64,000 nt of DNA from Halorarum salinum (GCF_013402875.1 NZ_CP058579.1:2852001-2916000); one strand, 5' to 3'; counted from the stretch's first letter, positions 8,359-18,296 are shown. Notes: generated from the sequence alone by a model not told the origin. Translations and numbers: made by a program.

Positions 8359-9468
8359 ATGTCAACGAGCGAAGCATACGAACTGGCGGTACAGATGCGG
8401 CCCGAGGGCATCGGCGAAACCCAGAGTGGCCTCGAAGGCGTCGGAGGGCAGTTCGACGAGACGGCCGGGAGCGTCGGCGACTCCGCATCGGAAATGGAGG
8501 GCTTCTCGCAGGCGTGGGCCGGCGCTATGTCGGCCATCGTCGCTGGGCTGGCCGTCGCCGCGGCGGGCCTGCTCACGCAGGTCCCCGTCATCGGCGAGCT
8601 GATGGCCAGTCTCGTCAGCGTCATCCAGGCGGTGGCGTTCCAGATGGACGGGGTCCTCCGGCCCGTCATCACTCCACTCGCGGACTTCTTCTACCAGCTC
8701 TCGGCAGCCATCTTCGAAGCCGAGGGTATCATGGGGACGATCATCGGCGTGGTCGCCTCCGTCGCGGCCATCCTGACGACGGTCGTCGGCGTCATCGCTG
8801 CTGTAGGCGCACAGCTGGGCGTGTTCGCCTCGACGGGGGCGGGCGTCATCTCCATCCTCGGATCGATCGCGAGCGCAATCGGGACCGTCGTCGGCATCAT
8901 CGCGGCTGCCATCGCCTCGATCGGCGCGCTCGCAGCCGCGGTGGTCGTCGCGGTCGCGGCGATCGTCGCCTTCGCGGCCGCCTACCTGACCAACTTCCGC
9001 GGTGTCCGTGACAAGACCGACGCGTTCGTCGCCGACATGGCAGCCGCCATCTCCGGATTCGTCAGCGACGCCGTGTCGGCTCTCGCGGGCCTCGCCGGGG
9101 ACGCGCTCGACTGGATGCAGGGCATGGCCTCGAACATCGGGGACGTGTTCACCGACCTGCTCGACAGCGCCCGCGAGTGGGGTGCGTCGCTCATCACGCG
9201 CCTCGTCGAGGGCATCCGATCCATGATGCCGAACCTACAGGGGATGCTGAACCAGAACGTCGTGGCGGGCGTCTCCGTCGGCGACGTCGTCGGGGGCATC
9301 GGGAGTGGGGCCAGCGCGGCCGGACAGGCAGCGGGGAGCGCCGCCAGCCAGGCCAGACAGTTCGGCGCCCAGCGCAACGTCACCATCACGAACCAGATGG
9401 ACGGCCGGCGCGTCGACCGCGCCACTGGCCGGTACGGGAAGGACCGCGGCGTCCGACGGGGGCTCTAA
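8359..9468 (+). CDS. Tail tape measure protein
   Basis: This 369-residue protein is almost wholly helical. It has long hydrophobic Ala/Val/Ile-rich stretches (residues about 50-80, 115-220) and a Gly/Ala-rich segment near residue 320. It sits directly after the chaperones and before the distal tail gene. Tape measures set tail length at about 1.5 angstrom per residue, so this one implies a short tail of roughly 55 nm. The hydrophobic stretches may insert into the host membrane at DNA injection. Confidence 0.8.
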   Translation: MSTSEAYELAVQMRPEGIGETQSGLEGVGGQFDETAGSVGDSASEMEGFSQAWAGAMSAIVAGLAVAAAGLLTQVPVIGELMASLVSVIQAVAFQMDGVLRPVITPLADFFYQLSAAIFEAEGIMGTIIGVVASVAAILTTVVGVIAAVGAQLGVFASTGAGVISILGSIASAIGTVVGIIAAAIASIGALAAAVVVAVAAIVAFAAAYLTNFRGVRDKTDAFVADMAAAISGFVSDAVSALAGLAGDALDWMQGMASNIGDVFTDLLDSAREWGASLITRLVEGIRSMMPNLQGMLNQNVVAGVSVGDVVGGIGSGASAAGQAAGSAASQARQFGAQRNVTITNQMDGRRVDRATGRYGKDRGVRRGL

Positions 9469-9471
9469 CGC

Positions 9472-10329
9472 ATGGAGGCGACGCTGGAGCGCGGCGACAC
9501 GAGCATCGCGCTCCCGCTCGTCGAGGAAGGCGGCGGGAGCCCGCTCGTCGCAGTCGACATCGGGAAGCCCGAACTCGACGTCCACTCGTCGGGCGTCCTG
9601 GACCCACGGACGATGGACCAGTGGAGCGGCCTCGAGCAGTACACGCTGTTCGTCAAGTTCTACGACAGCAATGCCTACGATGACGCGATCGTGCTCGCCG
9701 ACCTGCTCAAGTCCTACTCGGGGGGCGATCCGCTGCTGCTCAACATCCCGATGAGCGAGTTCGACAGCGACATCGAGGTCGCTCCCGCGGCCGGCCAGGA
9801 CGAAGCCACCAGCATGACCTACCCGCCCGGCATCCGCGACTACGTCGAGATCGACCTCAGTCTCACTCGGGTCAGCAACACGTTCGGCGAGGGGACACAG
9901 GACGCGTCCACACCCACCGCGACCGGGTCGGGGCCGATCGAACTGGCAGACGGGAGCACGACCGTCGAACTCTCCACGGGCGTCGAGGTCAGCCGGTCCG
10001 TCGGCCGGCCGAACAGTTCCACACGTCGCTCTACCAAGCAGTTGCCGACCTACCGCGACAAGCGCAAGGCGGCTCACGACGCGTTCGAACTCAGTTTCGA
10101 GTTCGTCGACGGCGCCGTGTCGGACGTCACCGCCATCGCGGACCTGTTCCGAACGAAGTTGGGACGCGACTCGCTGACGCTGGATTTCAACGGCCTCTAC
10201 GGCCTGGGCTCGTTCGCCGTCGTCCCCGACGGGTCGAACGCACTTCGCCACACCCGCTCCAGTGGCGAGCAGGGCGTCACGCTTGTTCCGTCGGTGAACC
10301 TCCGCCGCGTCCATGAGGAATCTGCATGA
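9472..10329 (+). CDS. Distal tail-like protein
   Basis: This 285-residue protein lies between tape measure and hub, the usual distal-tail position. It has beta-strand character (SIALPLVEEGG, TLFVKFYDS, SVNLRRVHEE) and a Thr/Gly-rich linker at about residues 140-165. Its stop overlaps the next start (ATGA). No catalytic motif is seen. The role as tail-tip adaptor is inferred from synteny. Confidence 0.6.
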   Translation: MEATLERGDTSIALPLVEEGGGSPLVAVDIGKPELDVHSSGVLDPRTMDQWSGLEQYTLFVKFYDSNAYDDAIVLADLLKSYSGGDPLLLNIPMSEFDSDIEVAPAAGQDEATSMTYPPGIRDYVEIDLSLTRVSNTFGEGTQDASTPTATGSGPIELADGSTTVELSTGVEVSRSVGRPNSSTRRSTKQLPTYRDKRKAAHDAFELSFEFVDGAVSDVTAIADLFRTKLGRDSLTLDFNGLYGLGSFAVVPDGSNALRHTRSSGEQGVTLVPSVNLRRVHEESA

Positions 10330-13226
10330 CCGTCTGGCTGGTCCAGCTCGGCAACGGTGAGTACGAGCCGAACCTCTTCGACGTCGAGATCTCCGACACG
10401 GCGAATCCCTTCGGCAACTACGCTGTCGCCTACATCGACGACCAGTCGGGAGACCGCTACGACGCCTACCCGTACGGGACGCGCGTTGACATCTACTACG
10501 CCGAGGAGGAGGACGTCGACGCGCTCCTCGAGGTCGAGTCGGGCGAGACCTACACAATCGAGGCGGGCGAGACAGAGGAGTACCAGATGGCGCTCGTCGA
10601 CGGCACGCTCGAGGTCGATGGCACGCTCGAACTCACTGACGAGGGATTCGAGCGGCGGTTTACGGGATACGTCGTCGAACGCCGTGAGGGTGACCGGAAC
10701 GGCGCCGACGAGCTGGAGGTCACGGTCCACAGCTTCGACCAGTTCCTCCGGCGGAACCGCGTCTCAAACGACCAGTCTGGGAACACCATCGAGGAGGCGC
10801 TCGAAGACATCATCACGACTGACACGCCAGTTGCGTACGCCGCTGCAAACGTCGACGTCGTCGATAACCAGACGCTCACCCAGAGCTATCGGGGAGAGAA
10901 AGTCGAGGACGTCCTCCGCAGCCTAGCGTTCAAGTCCGGCGACGAGGGGTTCGGCGTTGACTCGGCCGTCGAGTTCTTCTTCCGGCCCAGAGAGGCCGAG
11001 GCTGCACCGCGCGGCATCTCGAACTCGCAGTGGACCGACTACGACATCCCAGAGGTTGGCAACGAGGCCATCAACGAGGTGACGGTCTTCTTCGATGGTG
11101 GTGATGAGTCGGTGACGGTCGACGCAGGAGATGCCAAACTCGACCTCCAGGAGAGTCTCCGGCTGGCCGGGCCAGGCACCCAAAGCGAGGAAATAACCCG
11201 CGAAGAACTCACCGACATCGCCGACGCGCAGGCGGTCGGTGAGCAGTACCTCCGATACCGAAACACCACGTTGACGGGGGAGGTCACGACCTTCGGATTG
11301 AACGATGCCGAGCCGGGAGACGTCATCAACATCCAGATCGACGAGCGCGGCATCGACGACGACTTCCGAATCGCGGCGAACGAGATGCGCTGGGGCGAGG
11401 ACAGCAACACCCTCACGATCGTCGAGAAGCGAGGGGACCAGGACGACCTGCTCGTCCGGCTGAGCGATACGCTCGACCGCGTCGAGTCGCGGGAGGCAAA
11501 CCGAGACGGCGTCAACAACCGGGTGACGAGCACGACCGCCGGAGCGATTATCGACGTCACGGGAGAGATCGACGCCAGCGGCGGCATTGACTCGGCGTCC
11601 GACCGGTGGGTGAACGCTGGCTTCCGACTCGTTCGCGATGCGTGGAGCAGTCGGGGTAGCCCCATCGACATCGCTGAGATAGCCGTCGGTGACGACGCAA
11701 GCGGGCTCTCTCGGACGAACGATGCACTGGCGAACGAGACGGCACGGAACGCCGTCACGGAGACTTTGTCGGGTGACACAGGCGTTGAGTATGCAGCTGA
11801 CTTCGACGTGGCTGACGTCCGTGAGGCCGGCCTCTTCGACTCGGCTGGCGTGATGGTCTGTCGGGCGGTGTTCGATAGTGCTGGCGAGGGGTTAAGCGGG
11901 ACGAACGAGGTGGCAGTCGCGCTCGATGTGTCCAACGATGAGAGCGTCTCCAGAGGCGTGTTGACCGATGCCGGTCAGGAGGCAGTCCGGGACATCATCG
12001 CGGATAACTCCCCCAGCCTCCCAACACAGTACGCCTACGGGTCCGATAACACCGCGCCACTGACGAGTGATACAGCCCTCGGGAATGAGGTGGTCACACG
12101 CGATCTCGATAAACTGCTGATACAGAGTGCGAGTGATGCGTCGAGTTGGGTGGCTGTCGTTGGTGAGGCCGACGAGACAACACCACTGACGAACACCGCG
12201 GGGGATCACGAGGCACTGCAATCCAACTTCGTCTTCGAGGCTGAAGACGCCGACACGCGGGACGCCGGCATCAATATCGAGTCGGATAGCAGCGCCTCCG
12301 GGGGAGAGGCGACCATCTGGATCAACACCGAGGGGCGGGGGTCGACGTGGGAGTTCGAATCCGACTACGTCATCCCAGCAGACGAGTTCTTCGTCGCAGT
12401 ACGAACGTCGAGTACGGGCACAGCGACGCCGACGATAACGGCATATCTCGACCGGGGTGCGACCGGGACTAATCTCGAAGAACTCGCCCCCGTCGGCGTC
12501 GCAGGGGGGACCTTCACCTGGCAAACCCGCACACCAACCCTTGCGGATAATCTCGACTCCGGAACGCACGCGCTCCGAATCGAGGTGACGGAGGTCTCGG
12601 AAAACGACGAGGACAACTTCTACTTCGACGTCGTCTCAATCGGCGATAACCGCTATAGCTACACCTTCGACGACGACAACGGCGGGTCCAGTGGCTATCT
12701 CGACGGGCCGGAACTCTACCCCGAACTCCAAGAGACCGAGTTCGAGACGGCAAGCACGCGGCGAGACGTCACCGAGGCGTCCGTCGAATCCGACTGGAAC
12801 GACACCAGCGGCGAGCAGTACATCGAACTCGCGAACGACCCTGACGGCGAGGGGTACCTCAAGACGGAGAATAGCGACACAGCGAGTGAGACGTTTGCCG
12901 GGGCGCAGACCGACGTCAACGTCCGCATCGGAATCGGGCGCTACGGCACGAGGTCCGACGCCACGCCCCAGGAAGGGTTCAACGGGCAGGCGGTCGACTG
13001 GTTCGACCTGTTCGCGAATCCGGACGCGATCACGCCGGAGAGCACGAACTCCGCGTCCGTCCGGTCGATCGTCGGCCCTGGCGAGATCGTCGGCGAGACC
13101 ATCCGCGAGGCGGGTCAGTTGGCTGCTGATGACACGGCGCTCACGCGGTCGGTCATGGCCGAATTCACGGTTGGATCAGGACAACGGGTCGAGTCCAGCG
13201 AGACCGTCACCTGGCAGAACGACTGA
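10326..13226 (+). CDS. Large tail hub / fibre protein
   Basis: This 966-residue protein is the longest virion gene here. The first 400 residues resemble tail hub or baseplate proteins (VTVHSFDQFLRRNRVS, EEALEDIITTDTP, YRGEKVEDVLRSLAFKSGDE, which are LysM/gpD-like tail-protein features). The C-terminal half is rich in Ser, Thr, Asp and Gly with beta-sandwich-like blocks, including one resembling a carbohydrate-binding module (residues about 630-770). It is coupled to the distal tail gene. A fused hub plus adhesion fibre is the best reading. Confidence 0.6.
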   Translation: MTVWLVQLGNGEYEPNLFDVEISDTANPFGNYAVAYIDDQSGDRYDAYPYGTRVDIYYAEEEDVDALLEVESGETYTIEAGETEEYQMALVDGTLEVDGTLELTDEGFERRFTGYVVERREGDRNGADELEVTVHSFDQFLRRNRVSNDQSGNTIEEALEDIITTDTPVAYAAANVDVVDNQTLTQSYRGEKVEDVLRSLAFKSGDEGFGVDSAVEFFFRPREAEAAPRGISNSQWTDYDIPEVGNEAINEVTVFFDGGDESVTVDAGDAKLDLQESLRLAGPGTQSEEITREELTDIADAQAVGEQYLRYRNTTLTGEVTTFGLNDAEPGDVINIQIDERGIDDDFRIAANEMRWGEDSNTLTIVEKRGDQDDLLVRLSDTLDRVESREANRDGVNNRVTSTTAGAIIDVTGEIDASGGIDSASDRWVNAGFRLVRDAWSSRGSPIDIAEIAVGDDASGLSRTNDALANETARNAVTETLSGDTGVEYAADFDVADVREAGLFDSAGVMVCRAVFDSAGEGLSGTNEVAVALDVSNDESVSRGVLTDAGQEAVRDIIADNSPSLPTQYAYGSDNTAPLTSDTALGNEVVTRDLDKLLIQSASDASSWVAVVGEADETTPLTNTAGDHEALQSNFVFEAEDADTRDAGINIESDSSASGGEATIWINTEGRGSTWEFESDYVIPADEFFVAVRTSSTGTATPTITAYLDRGATGTNLEELAPVGVAGGTFTWQTRTPTLADNLDSGTHALRIEVTEVSENDEDNFYFDVVSIGDNRYSYTFDDDNGGSSGYLDGPELYPELQETEFETASTRRDVTEASVESDWNDTSGEQYIELANDPDGEGYLKTENSDTASETFAGAQTDVNVRIGIGRYGTRSDATPQEGFNGQAVDWFDLFANPDAITPESTNSASVRSIVGPGEIVGETIREAGQLAADDTALTRSVMAEFTVGSGQRVESSETVTWQND

Positions 13227-13262
13227 CCGGGTGGGCATGATGCACAGGCGCATGGCCCAAGC

Positions 13263-13270
13263 ATTATTAC
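13263..13270 (+). promoter_or_regulatory. TATA-like box before the tail spike gene
   Basis: ATTATTAC lies about 27 bases before the ATG at 13293. This is the spacing of a leaderless haloarchaeal transcript, so the spike may have its own promoter separate from the tail operon. Confidence 0.45.
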
Positions 13271-13292
13271 TGGCTGCTGAGGGGTTGCTTGT

Positions 13293-14945
13293 ATGCCACC
13301 CTCTCGCCGAGCTTTCGCCCAGGCACTCCCTGCTGTGGCTCTCCTCGGTGGGGGCAGTACCACGACAACGACACGAGACACAACCATGACAACATCAATC
13401 GACGGCGACAGCGTTCGCACCGACCCGACGCACATCGATGACACGGACAGCCCCTACACCACGCAGGACGAGAACCTGCTCTACGTCGACACCTCCAGCG
13501 GGAGCGTCACCGTCACGCTCGCGACGGCGGACGCCCGCAATGGCCACTCGGTACGAATCGTCGACGTGGGTGGCAACGCGGGAACGAACGCTATCACGGT
13601 CGAGACGGAGAGCAGCGAGGTCATCAACCCCGATGGAGAGGGCTCGAAGACGATCGACGCGGACTGGGGCCAGCTCGAGGTCCAGTCTGACGGTGACGAC
13701 TGGTTCGCCCAGACAGGAGGTGGCGGGGGCGACGTCGCCAACCCGATGGAGGAGGACCTCGACGCCGGCGGAAACGATATTACGAACGCCGGCGCGATGG
13801 ACGCAGACGAGGCAAATAGCAAAGAATCGCCGCGGGTCAACGTCAAGTGGTTTGGGGCAGTTGGAGACGGGTCGACCGACGACACCTCAGCGATTGATTC
13901 GGCAGTGGCTCACGCGAAGAGCATTGGTGCAACAGTCTACTTTCCCACTGGAGACTACCCGTTCACGAACCAGATTGTCGTTGACTGGATTGGTGGTGGG
14001 GTTGTGGGCGATGCATTTGATTCATCCACACTCACATATGACGGAGATGCCGATCGTGGCATAGTCCCGGCAAGCACCAACCTGACGTTTAGGAATTTCA
14101 CGCTTTCCGTGGGGTCAGGAGCCCATTTGCATGGTATCGCTAACGATTCAGCGACGTATAGCGATAGTGGCCTGAGTCAAACGGTATTCGATAGTGTGCG
14201 AGTCACTGGATTCAATAATTCAGGTGGCGCGTGTTACCGATTCGAAGAAACGGATCAGGTTGACCTGTTCGGCTGCGATGCCTATTCGGGACATGACGGA
14301 TTCTGGTTCGACAGTAACGGCGGGGATAACTGCCTGTTCGGGTGTTCGAGCCGACAGCACAACAACCACGCTGCGGACATTTCAACGAGTGGGTCAACGA
14401 CCATTATTGGCGGGAATTATGCGAATAGCGACTCCGGTATTGTCCTCGGGACGGGACAGCGTGACTTTGCCACGTTCATTTATGGGACGTATCTCGAAGG
14501 GAACACAGTCGCCGATATCGAGGTCGCGAATGCCACCGCTGCGGAAATCGCGCCGGGATTCTCCGCGAGCGGCGTGGGCGTGCTGCTGCGCGACGCTGTG
14601 GACTTCAAGGTCAACCCGCGCGGGAGGTTCACCAACGCGACGGCTGCCCTGCAGGTTGGCGATGCGTCAAACTCGGCGATCAGAGGGAAAATCAATAGCG
14701 GGATTCGGCAAGACGGCGGCGGGACAGACGTTGATATCGTCGACGCAAACGCCGTCACGTGGGAGACGTGGGAATACACATGGGAGCTGGGGACGGACGT
14801 TCAGTATTTCAACCGATGGCTGTCTTCGACGCCATCCCCTGACGCGTCGAACGCGCTGTACGTCGACGACGGGACGAACACGGGAGACTCGAACCCCCAC
14901 TGGCGGGTCACGACGGACGGAGGAACAAGCTGGAGCGATATGTGA
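13293..14945 (+). CDS. Pectate-lyase-like tail spike
   Basis: This 550-residue protein contains the classic entry motif of the pectate-lyase-3 beta-helix family: VNVKWFGAVGDGSTDD at about residues 183-198, followed by repeated short strands. Phage spikes of this type bind and often cleave surface polysaccharide. The first 90 residues form a separate head-binding-like domain. If the start is 13293, the protein begins with a twin-arginine-like leader (SRRAFAQALPAVALLGGG); if it is the ATG at 13386, the leader disappears. The TATA-like box supports 13293. The glycan target is unknown. Confidence 0.75.
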   Translation: MPPSRRAFAQALPAVALLGGGSTTTTTRDTTMTTSIDGDSVRTDPTHIDDTDSPYTTQDENLLYVDTSSGSVTVTLATADARNGHSVRIVDVGGNAGTNAITVETESSEVINPDGEGSKTIDADWGQLEVQSDGDDWFAQTGGGGGDVANPMEEDLDAGGNDITNAGAMDADEANSKESPRVNVKWFGAVGDGSTDDTSAIDSAVAHAKSIGATVYFPTGDYPFTNQIVVDWIGGGVVGDAFDSSTLTYDGDADRGIVPASTNLTFRNFTLSVGSGAHLHGIANDSATYSDSGLSQTVFDSVRVTGFNNSGGACYRFEETDQVDLFGCDAYSGHDGFWFDSNGGDNCLFGCSSRQHNNHAADISTSGSTTIIGGNYANSDSGIVLGTGQRDFATFIYGTYLEGNTVADIEVANATAAEIAPGFSASGVGVLLRDAVDFKVNPRGRFTNATAALQVGDASNSAIRGKINSGIRQDGGGTDVDIVDANAVTWETWEYTWELGTDVQYFNRWLSSTPSPDASNALYVDDGTNTGDSNPHWRVTTDGGTSWSDM

Positions 14946-15011
14946 CTTGAGGGTGTGCAGAGTTGTCAACTCCATTCTGAGGGGAGCCGGTGCCAGTTTG
15001 CCGGTCATTCA

Positions 15012-15186
15012 CTCTCTTTTGCTTTCGACCCGTTAATGTAATTCTCACCCCAACGGCCGGCAGTGGTGTTTCTAATGAATTCCAGACGTCTGCGAGAAAT
15101 GGACTGAATCACAGTCAACACGACGAACGCCAACGACGGCGGGGCCGCTCTGTAACCGGTGCGAACATGTGTGTAAACAATTAAAC
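15012..15186 (+). promoter_or_regulatory. Intergenic region: T-rich end of tail operon and promoter for conversion genes
   Basis: The gap 14946-15208 has no convincing gene. A pyrimidine/T-rich stretch near 15012-15025 could end tail transcription. An AT-rich AATTAAAC at 15179-15186 lies about 26 bases before the next ATG, fitting a leaderless promoter. Confidence 0.45.
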
Positions 15187-15208
15187 AGAGTGGGGAAAGT
15201 TCGTCAGT

Positions 15209-16447
15209 ATGGACCAGTACCTCCCATCGCCTTGGACGGATCTGCCGGCATCGACTCGCCACTGGATTCTCATTGGGTTGCTATTCGTTACTCCAGGTGC
15301 ATTCCTCATCAACAGCGGCTCAATTGCAAACTGGGGGAGTGCTGCCGCAAGCATCATTCAGGGCGAATCAGTCTATAGCATCGTCGACGTGACCAGTGAT
15401 GGCCGCCCTGTTTCTGCGTATCCGTATCTCCCCTCGTTCGCTATCCTCCTCACAGTTCCGTTCGCCCTTTCGTGGGTGGCATTTCATTCGCCCATTGGCC
15501 TTCCGCTCTCCCCGTCGACGTCGTTACTGAGTGTCGCGGTCACCTCAATCGGTGCGTATCTCCTCCTGCTGGCCTCCGCAGGGTGGTACTGGCAGGATCG
15601 CGATGCTACTCCGGCCAGTGGGGGGATGCTCCGGGCCGATTTCGCTGTCATCGCACTCGTGGCCTACGTCCCGCTCTGGATACGGGTTGGGTTCCGCGGA
15701 GCTGATGTCTTGGTCGCAGCACTCTGTTTGCTGTCGGTCGTGCTTTTTGACCGCCGCCGGTTCGCCCTGGCAGGGATAGCGATCGGGGTTTCGACGTTCA
15801 AATTCACTGCACTCCCTGCGGCACTCGTCCTTACCGGCGTCGTGTTTCTCGAACATGGAACGGATAAAGAGACGCGGCGATTCATCGGCGGCGGTGTAAT
15901 CAGTCAATTGCCGAATCTTGGCTACTTCGCCCTTCACCCCGGCGACCTGATGTTGCTCATCGAGAACCGAGGGGCGGTGAGTCGGCACGCTGGCGAGGGT
16001 GGAAGTGGGTTCGCGGGCCTATTCCAACCGATCGGTCCTTACTACGAAAGCCTCGTGTTTCCACTCCTGCTCATCGTGTTCGTCGGTTTGGGGATCTATG
16101 TTGCAACCTCGAACGAACTGTTGGCGGGGATGGCGGTCGGGTTCATTCCGATGGTCTTTTTCATTCCGGCAGAGGTTCGCTACCTCCCGTTCGGCGTGTT
16201 CCTGCTTGTCCTCCTCGCAGGAAAGTGGGGTTCAGTGCTGGGGGCGGTTTCCACCGGGCTGATTCTCACGACAGGTGCGTACACCACGCTCAGCAGTAAA
16301 CTCGGCAGCGGTGATCGGTGGGGGATGCTGTGGGAAATTGGCGGGATCTCGAAGGTTCATCTGCTGGTGTTGGCTGTGTGTTTCGTTGGACTCCTACTAT
16401 CCCATCGTTTGCCAAGGTCCCCGATCTTCGACCTTTCCCCCGAGTAA
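15209..16447 (+). CDS. Multi-spanning membrane glycosyltransferase-like protein (GT87-like)
   Basis: This 412-residue integral membrane protein has about nine to ten hydrophobic helices. It contains the loop RVGFRGADVLVAALCLLSVV and the segment AGIAIGVSTFKFTALPAAL, which resemble GT87/DUF2029 polyprenyl-phosphate-sugar-dependent transferases. Such enzymes add sugars to glycans on the outer face of the membrane. It lies after the spike gene with its own promoter and is followed by a phosphatase-superfamily gene. A role in changing host surface glycans, and so excluding related viruses, is an inference. Its AT content is slightly above the head genes. Confidence 0.65.
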   Translation: MDQYLPSPWTDLPASTRHWILIGLLFVTPGAFLINSGSIANWGSAAASIIQGESVYSIVDVTSDGRPVSAYPYLPSFAILLTVPFALSWVAFHSPIGLPLSPSTSLLSVAVTSIGAYLLLLASAGWYWQDRDATPASGGMLRADFAVIALVAYVPLWIRVGFRGADVLVAALCLLSVVLFDRRRFALAGIAIGVSTFKFTALPAALVLTGVVFLEHGTDKETRRFIGGGVISQLPNLGYFALHPGDLMLLIENRGAVSRHAGEGGSGFAGLFQPIGPYYESLVFPLLLIVFVGLGIYVATSNELLAGMAVGFIPMVFFIPAEVRYLPFGVFLLVLLAGKWGSVLGAVSTGLILTTGAYTTLSSKLGSGDRWGMLWEIGGISKVHLLVLAVCFVGLLLSHRLPRSPIFDLSPE

Positions 16448-16513
16448 AATTTCTACCTTTCTGTTTCAATCATCGAAACAGATAACCGTTCAGAAGCGAC
16501 AGCATTTCGAAAA

Positions 16514-17401
16514 ATGGCCCTGCGTGAAAAGATGAAGAGAGCGGTAGAACAGCCGGATTTGGTATTCCAGCCACTAAACAGGCTGTACTACAACGTCACC
16601 AATGAAACCGAATTCAATGACCGCGGTATCGATGTTCTCCAAGAGGATTGGGACAATCTAATTATTTTAGACGCGTGCCGGTACGACTTCTTCGAAGAAC
16701 ACTGCACACTCGACGGCAACCTTGAAAAGCGAATTTCCAAAGCAGCAGCCACTGAAGAGTTCCTCCGAGCGACGTTTGGGAACCGCACGATCCGCGATCT
16801 CGTGTATGTCTCGTCAAATCCGCAGTATGAACGGTTGAAAACTGAGATCGATGCGGAAGTATTCAAATACATTGCGACCGAGAAGGACGCACTTGACGGG
16901 CTTTCGGTTTACCCAGAGACCGTTACGGACGACGCGTTGGACGCCGCCGAGGACCATCCTGACAAACGCCTCATGGTCCACTATATGCAGCCCCACCAGC
17001 CCTACCTCGCAGGTGGCGGTGAGGAAATCGACTATGGAATGGGGTTGGTGGCGACAATGAAGAAGAATGATCTTACGCAGGCGGAGGTTCGAGAGGCGTA
17101 CCGGGCGAATCTCGACTATGTTCTGGAGGAAGTGACTCGCCTCATCGACAGCCTTGAAGGGAAGACAGTCATCACCGCAGACCATGGAGAAATATTAGGA
17201 GAACGGCAACGGCCGTTCCCCGCGCGAACATTCTCGCACCCCACTGGAATCTATATCAAGGAGACGGTTGAGGTTCCCTGGTTCATCGTGGACCGTGGCG
17301 AGCGCAAAGACATCGTTCCAGAGGCTCCGGTCAGAGACGAGGTGGAGGAGAGCGTCGAAGAAGTGGACAGCCACCTCCGCGACTTGGGGTATCTCGATTG
17401 A
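16514..17401 (+). CDS. Alkaline phosphatase/sulfatase-superfamily protein
   Basis: This 295-residue protein shows superfamily metal-site motifs: NLIILDACRYDFFEEH near residue 50, MQPHQPYLAGG near residue 160, and VITADHGEILGE near residue 220, then SHPTGIYIKETVEVPW. Haloarchaeal members often sit in glycan gene clusters. There is no signal peptide, so it acts inside the cell or at the inner membrane face. Placed 66 bases after the GT87-like gene, it probably works on the same surface glycan or its lipid carrier. Substrate is unknown. Confidence 0.75.
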   Translation: MALREKMKRAVEQPDLVFQPLNRLYYNVTNETEFNDRGIDVLQEDWDNLIILDACRYDFFEEHCTLDGNLEKRISKAAATEEFLRATFGNRTIRDLVYVSSNPQYERLKTEIDAEVFKYIATEKDALDGLSVYPETVTDDALDAAEDHPDKRLMVHYMQPHQPYLAGGGEEIDYGMGLVATMKKNDLTQAEVREAYRANLDYVLEEVTRLIDSLEGKTVITADHGEILGERQRPFPARTFSHPTGIYIKETVEVPWFIVDRGERKDIVPEAPVRDEVEESVEEVDSHLRDLGYLD

Positions 17402-17473
17402 TCGGACCGAGACTGAGGAACTGATCGAGACCGATTCTCTTCTACCAGTGCGAAATTGAGTGATGGAGTTCAT

Positions 17474-17564
17474 CGGCCGACGAGGTGACTCACGCCCCGT
17501 CGGCCGGGGCGCGGGACATCCCACGCCCACGCGCGATTCAACGCAGACTCGCAGAAGTCTGCGT
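17474..17564. terminator. Two hairpins between convergent genes
   Basis: CGGCCGACG (17474-17482) pairs with CGTCGGCCG (17498-17506). ACGCAGACT (17541-17549) pairs perfectly with AGTCTGCGT (17556-17564) across a six-base loop. They lie between the end of the phosphatase gene and the end of a reverse-strand gene and probably serve both as transcript ends. The rest of 17402-17653 holds no clear gene. Confidence 0.55.
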
Positions 17565-17653
17565 GTTGATTTGGACACCACTTTTCCCATGCTCGCCCCC
17601 GCCCTCGCTTCTGTCCGGGGCTGGGTTACGGTGGGGAGGGTAGACAGCGGCGG

Positions 17654-17917
17654 CTACCGCCGACTCTCGACGAGTCGTTCCGTCTGCTCCTTCCGGTCGA
17701 CCCCGCGGATCGTGAGCGTACGGTTGACCGCCTCGTCGGCGAGCGTCAACTGCGCGTACGCGGTATCGACGTACCGCGGTGCGTGGGCCTCGGGGTCGGA
17801 GACACGAATCCGGTTCAGGGCCGAGGCGACGAGTTCGCGGGCGTCCTCGATCTCTTCGGCCGCCGCGACGAGCTCCTCGGTATCGACGTCCGGGTGGACT
17901 GGGGCACAGTTGTCCAT
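17654..17917 (-). CDS. Small helical protein, unknown
   Basis: This 87-residue, all-helical acidic protein is not recognised. It starts MDNCAPVHPDVDTEELV and ends with a basic RKEQTERLVESRR. It could be a small regulator, but no helix-turn-helix is clear. It is separated from the upstream gene by 88 bases. Confidence 0.5.
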   Translation of the reverse strand: MDNCAPVHPDVDTEELVAAAEEIEDARELVASALNRIRVSDPEAHAPRYVDTAYAQLTLADEAVNRTLTIRGVDRKEQTERLVESRR

Positions 17918-18005
17918 GGAATCGCACTCCCGTCACCGCCGGGAAAAGGTGCGCCTCACCCGCGCGGTGAAAGTGGGCGAATCGGTGGAAGTAAACCAGC
18001 GACAG

Positions 18006-18296
18006 CTATCGCGACTGGAAGAGCGCCACCGCATCCGTGACGACGTCGGCCGTCCCGCTGGGGAGTCGGAGCGCCTCCAGCTCCTGGTCGAACTGTTCGA
18101 CCGGCTCGTGGAGGAGTAACACTGCGGGCCGCTCGGCGGGCTCGCCCGTCAGGTCGGCCGTTCCCTCGTGGCCGGCGGTACGCCACTCGATCCGGGCGCC
18201 CGTGTCGTCGGGGAACACCTCGACTTCGATGCGTGCTTCGTGGCTGTCGCCGTCAGTGCGGATCCACGAGACCGGGCCAAGTGAGGTAGGAGTCAT
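18006..18296 (-). CDS. Hypothetical 96-residue protein
   Basis: A soluble alpha/beta protein with no recognised motif; it has WIRTDGDSHEARIEVEVFP then TAGHEGTADLTGEP. Its ATG overlaps the stop of the upstream membrane gene (ATGA), so the two form an operon. Confidence 0.55.
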   Translation of the reverse strand: MTPTSLGPVSWIRTDGDSHEARIEVEVFPDDTGARIEWRTAGHEGTADLTGEPAERPAVLLLHEPVEQFDQELEALRLPSGTADVVTDAVALFQSR

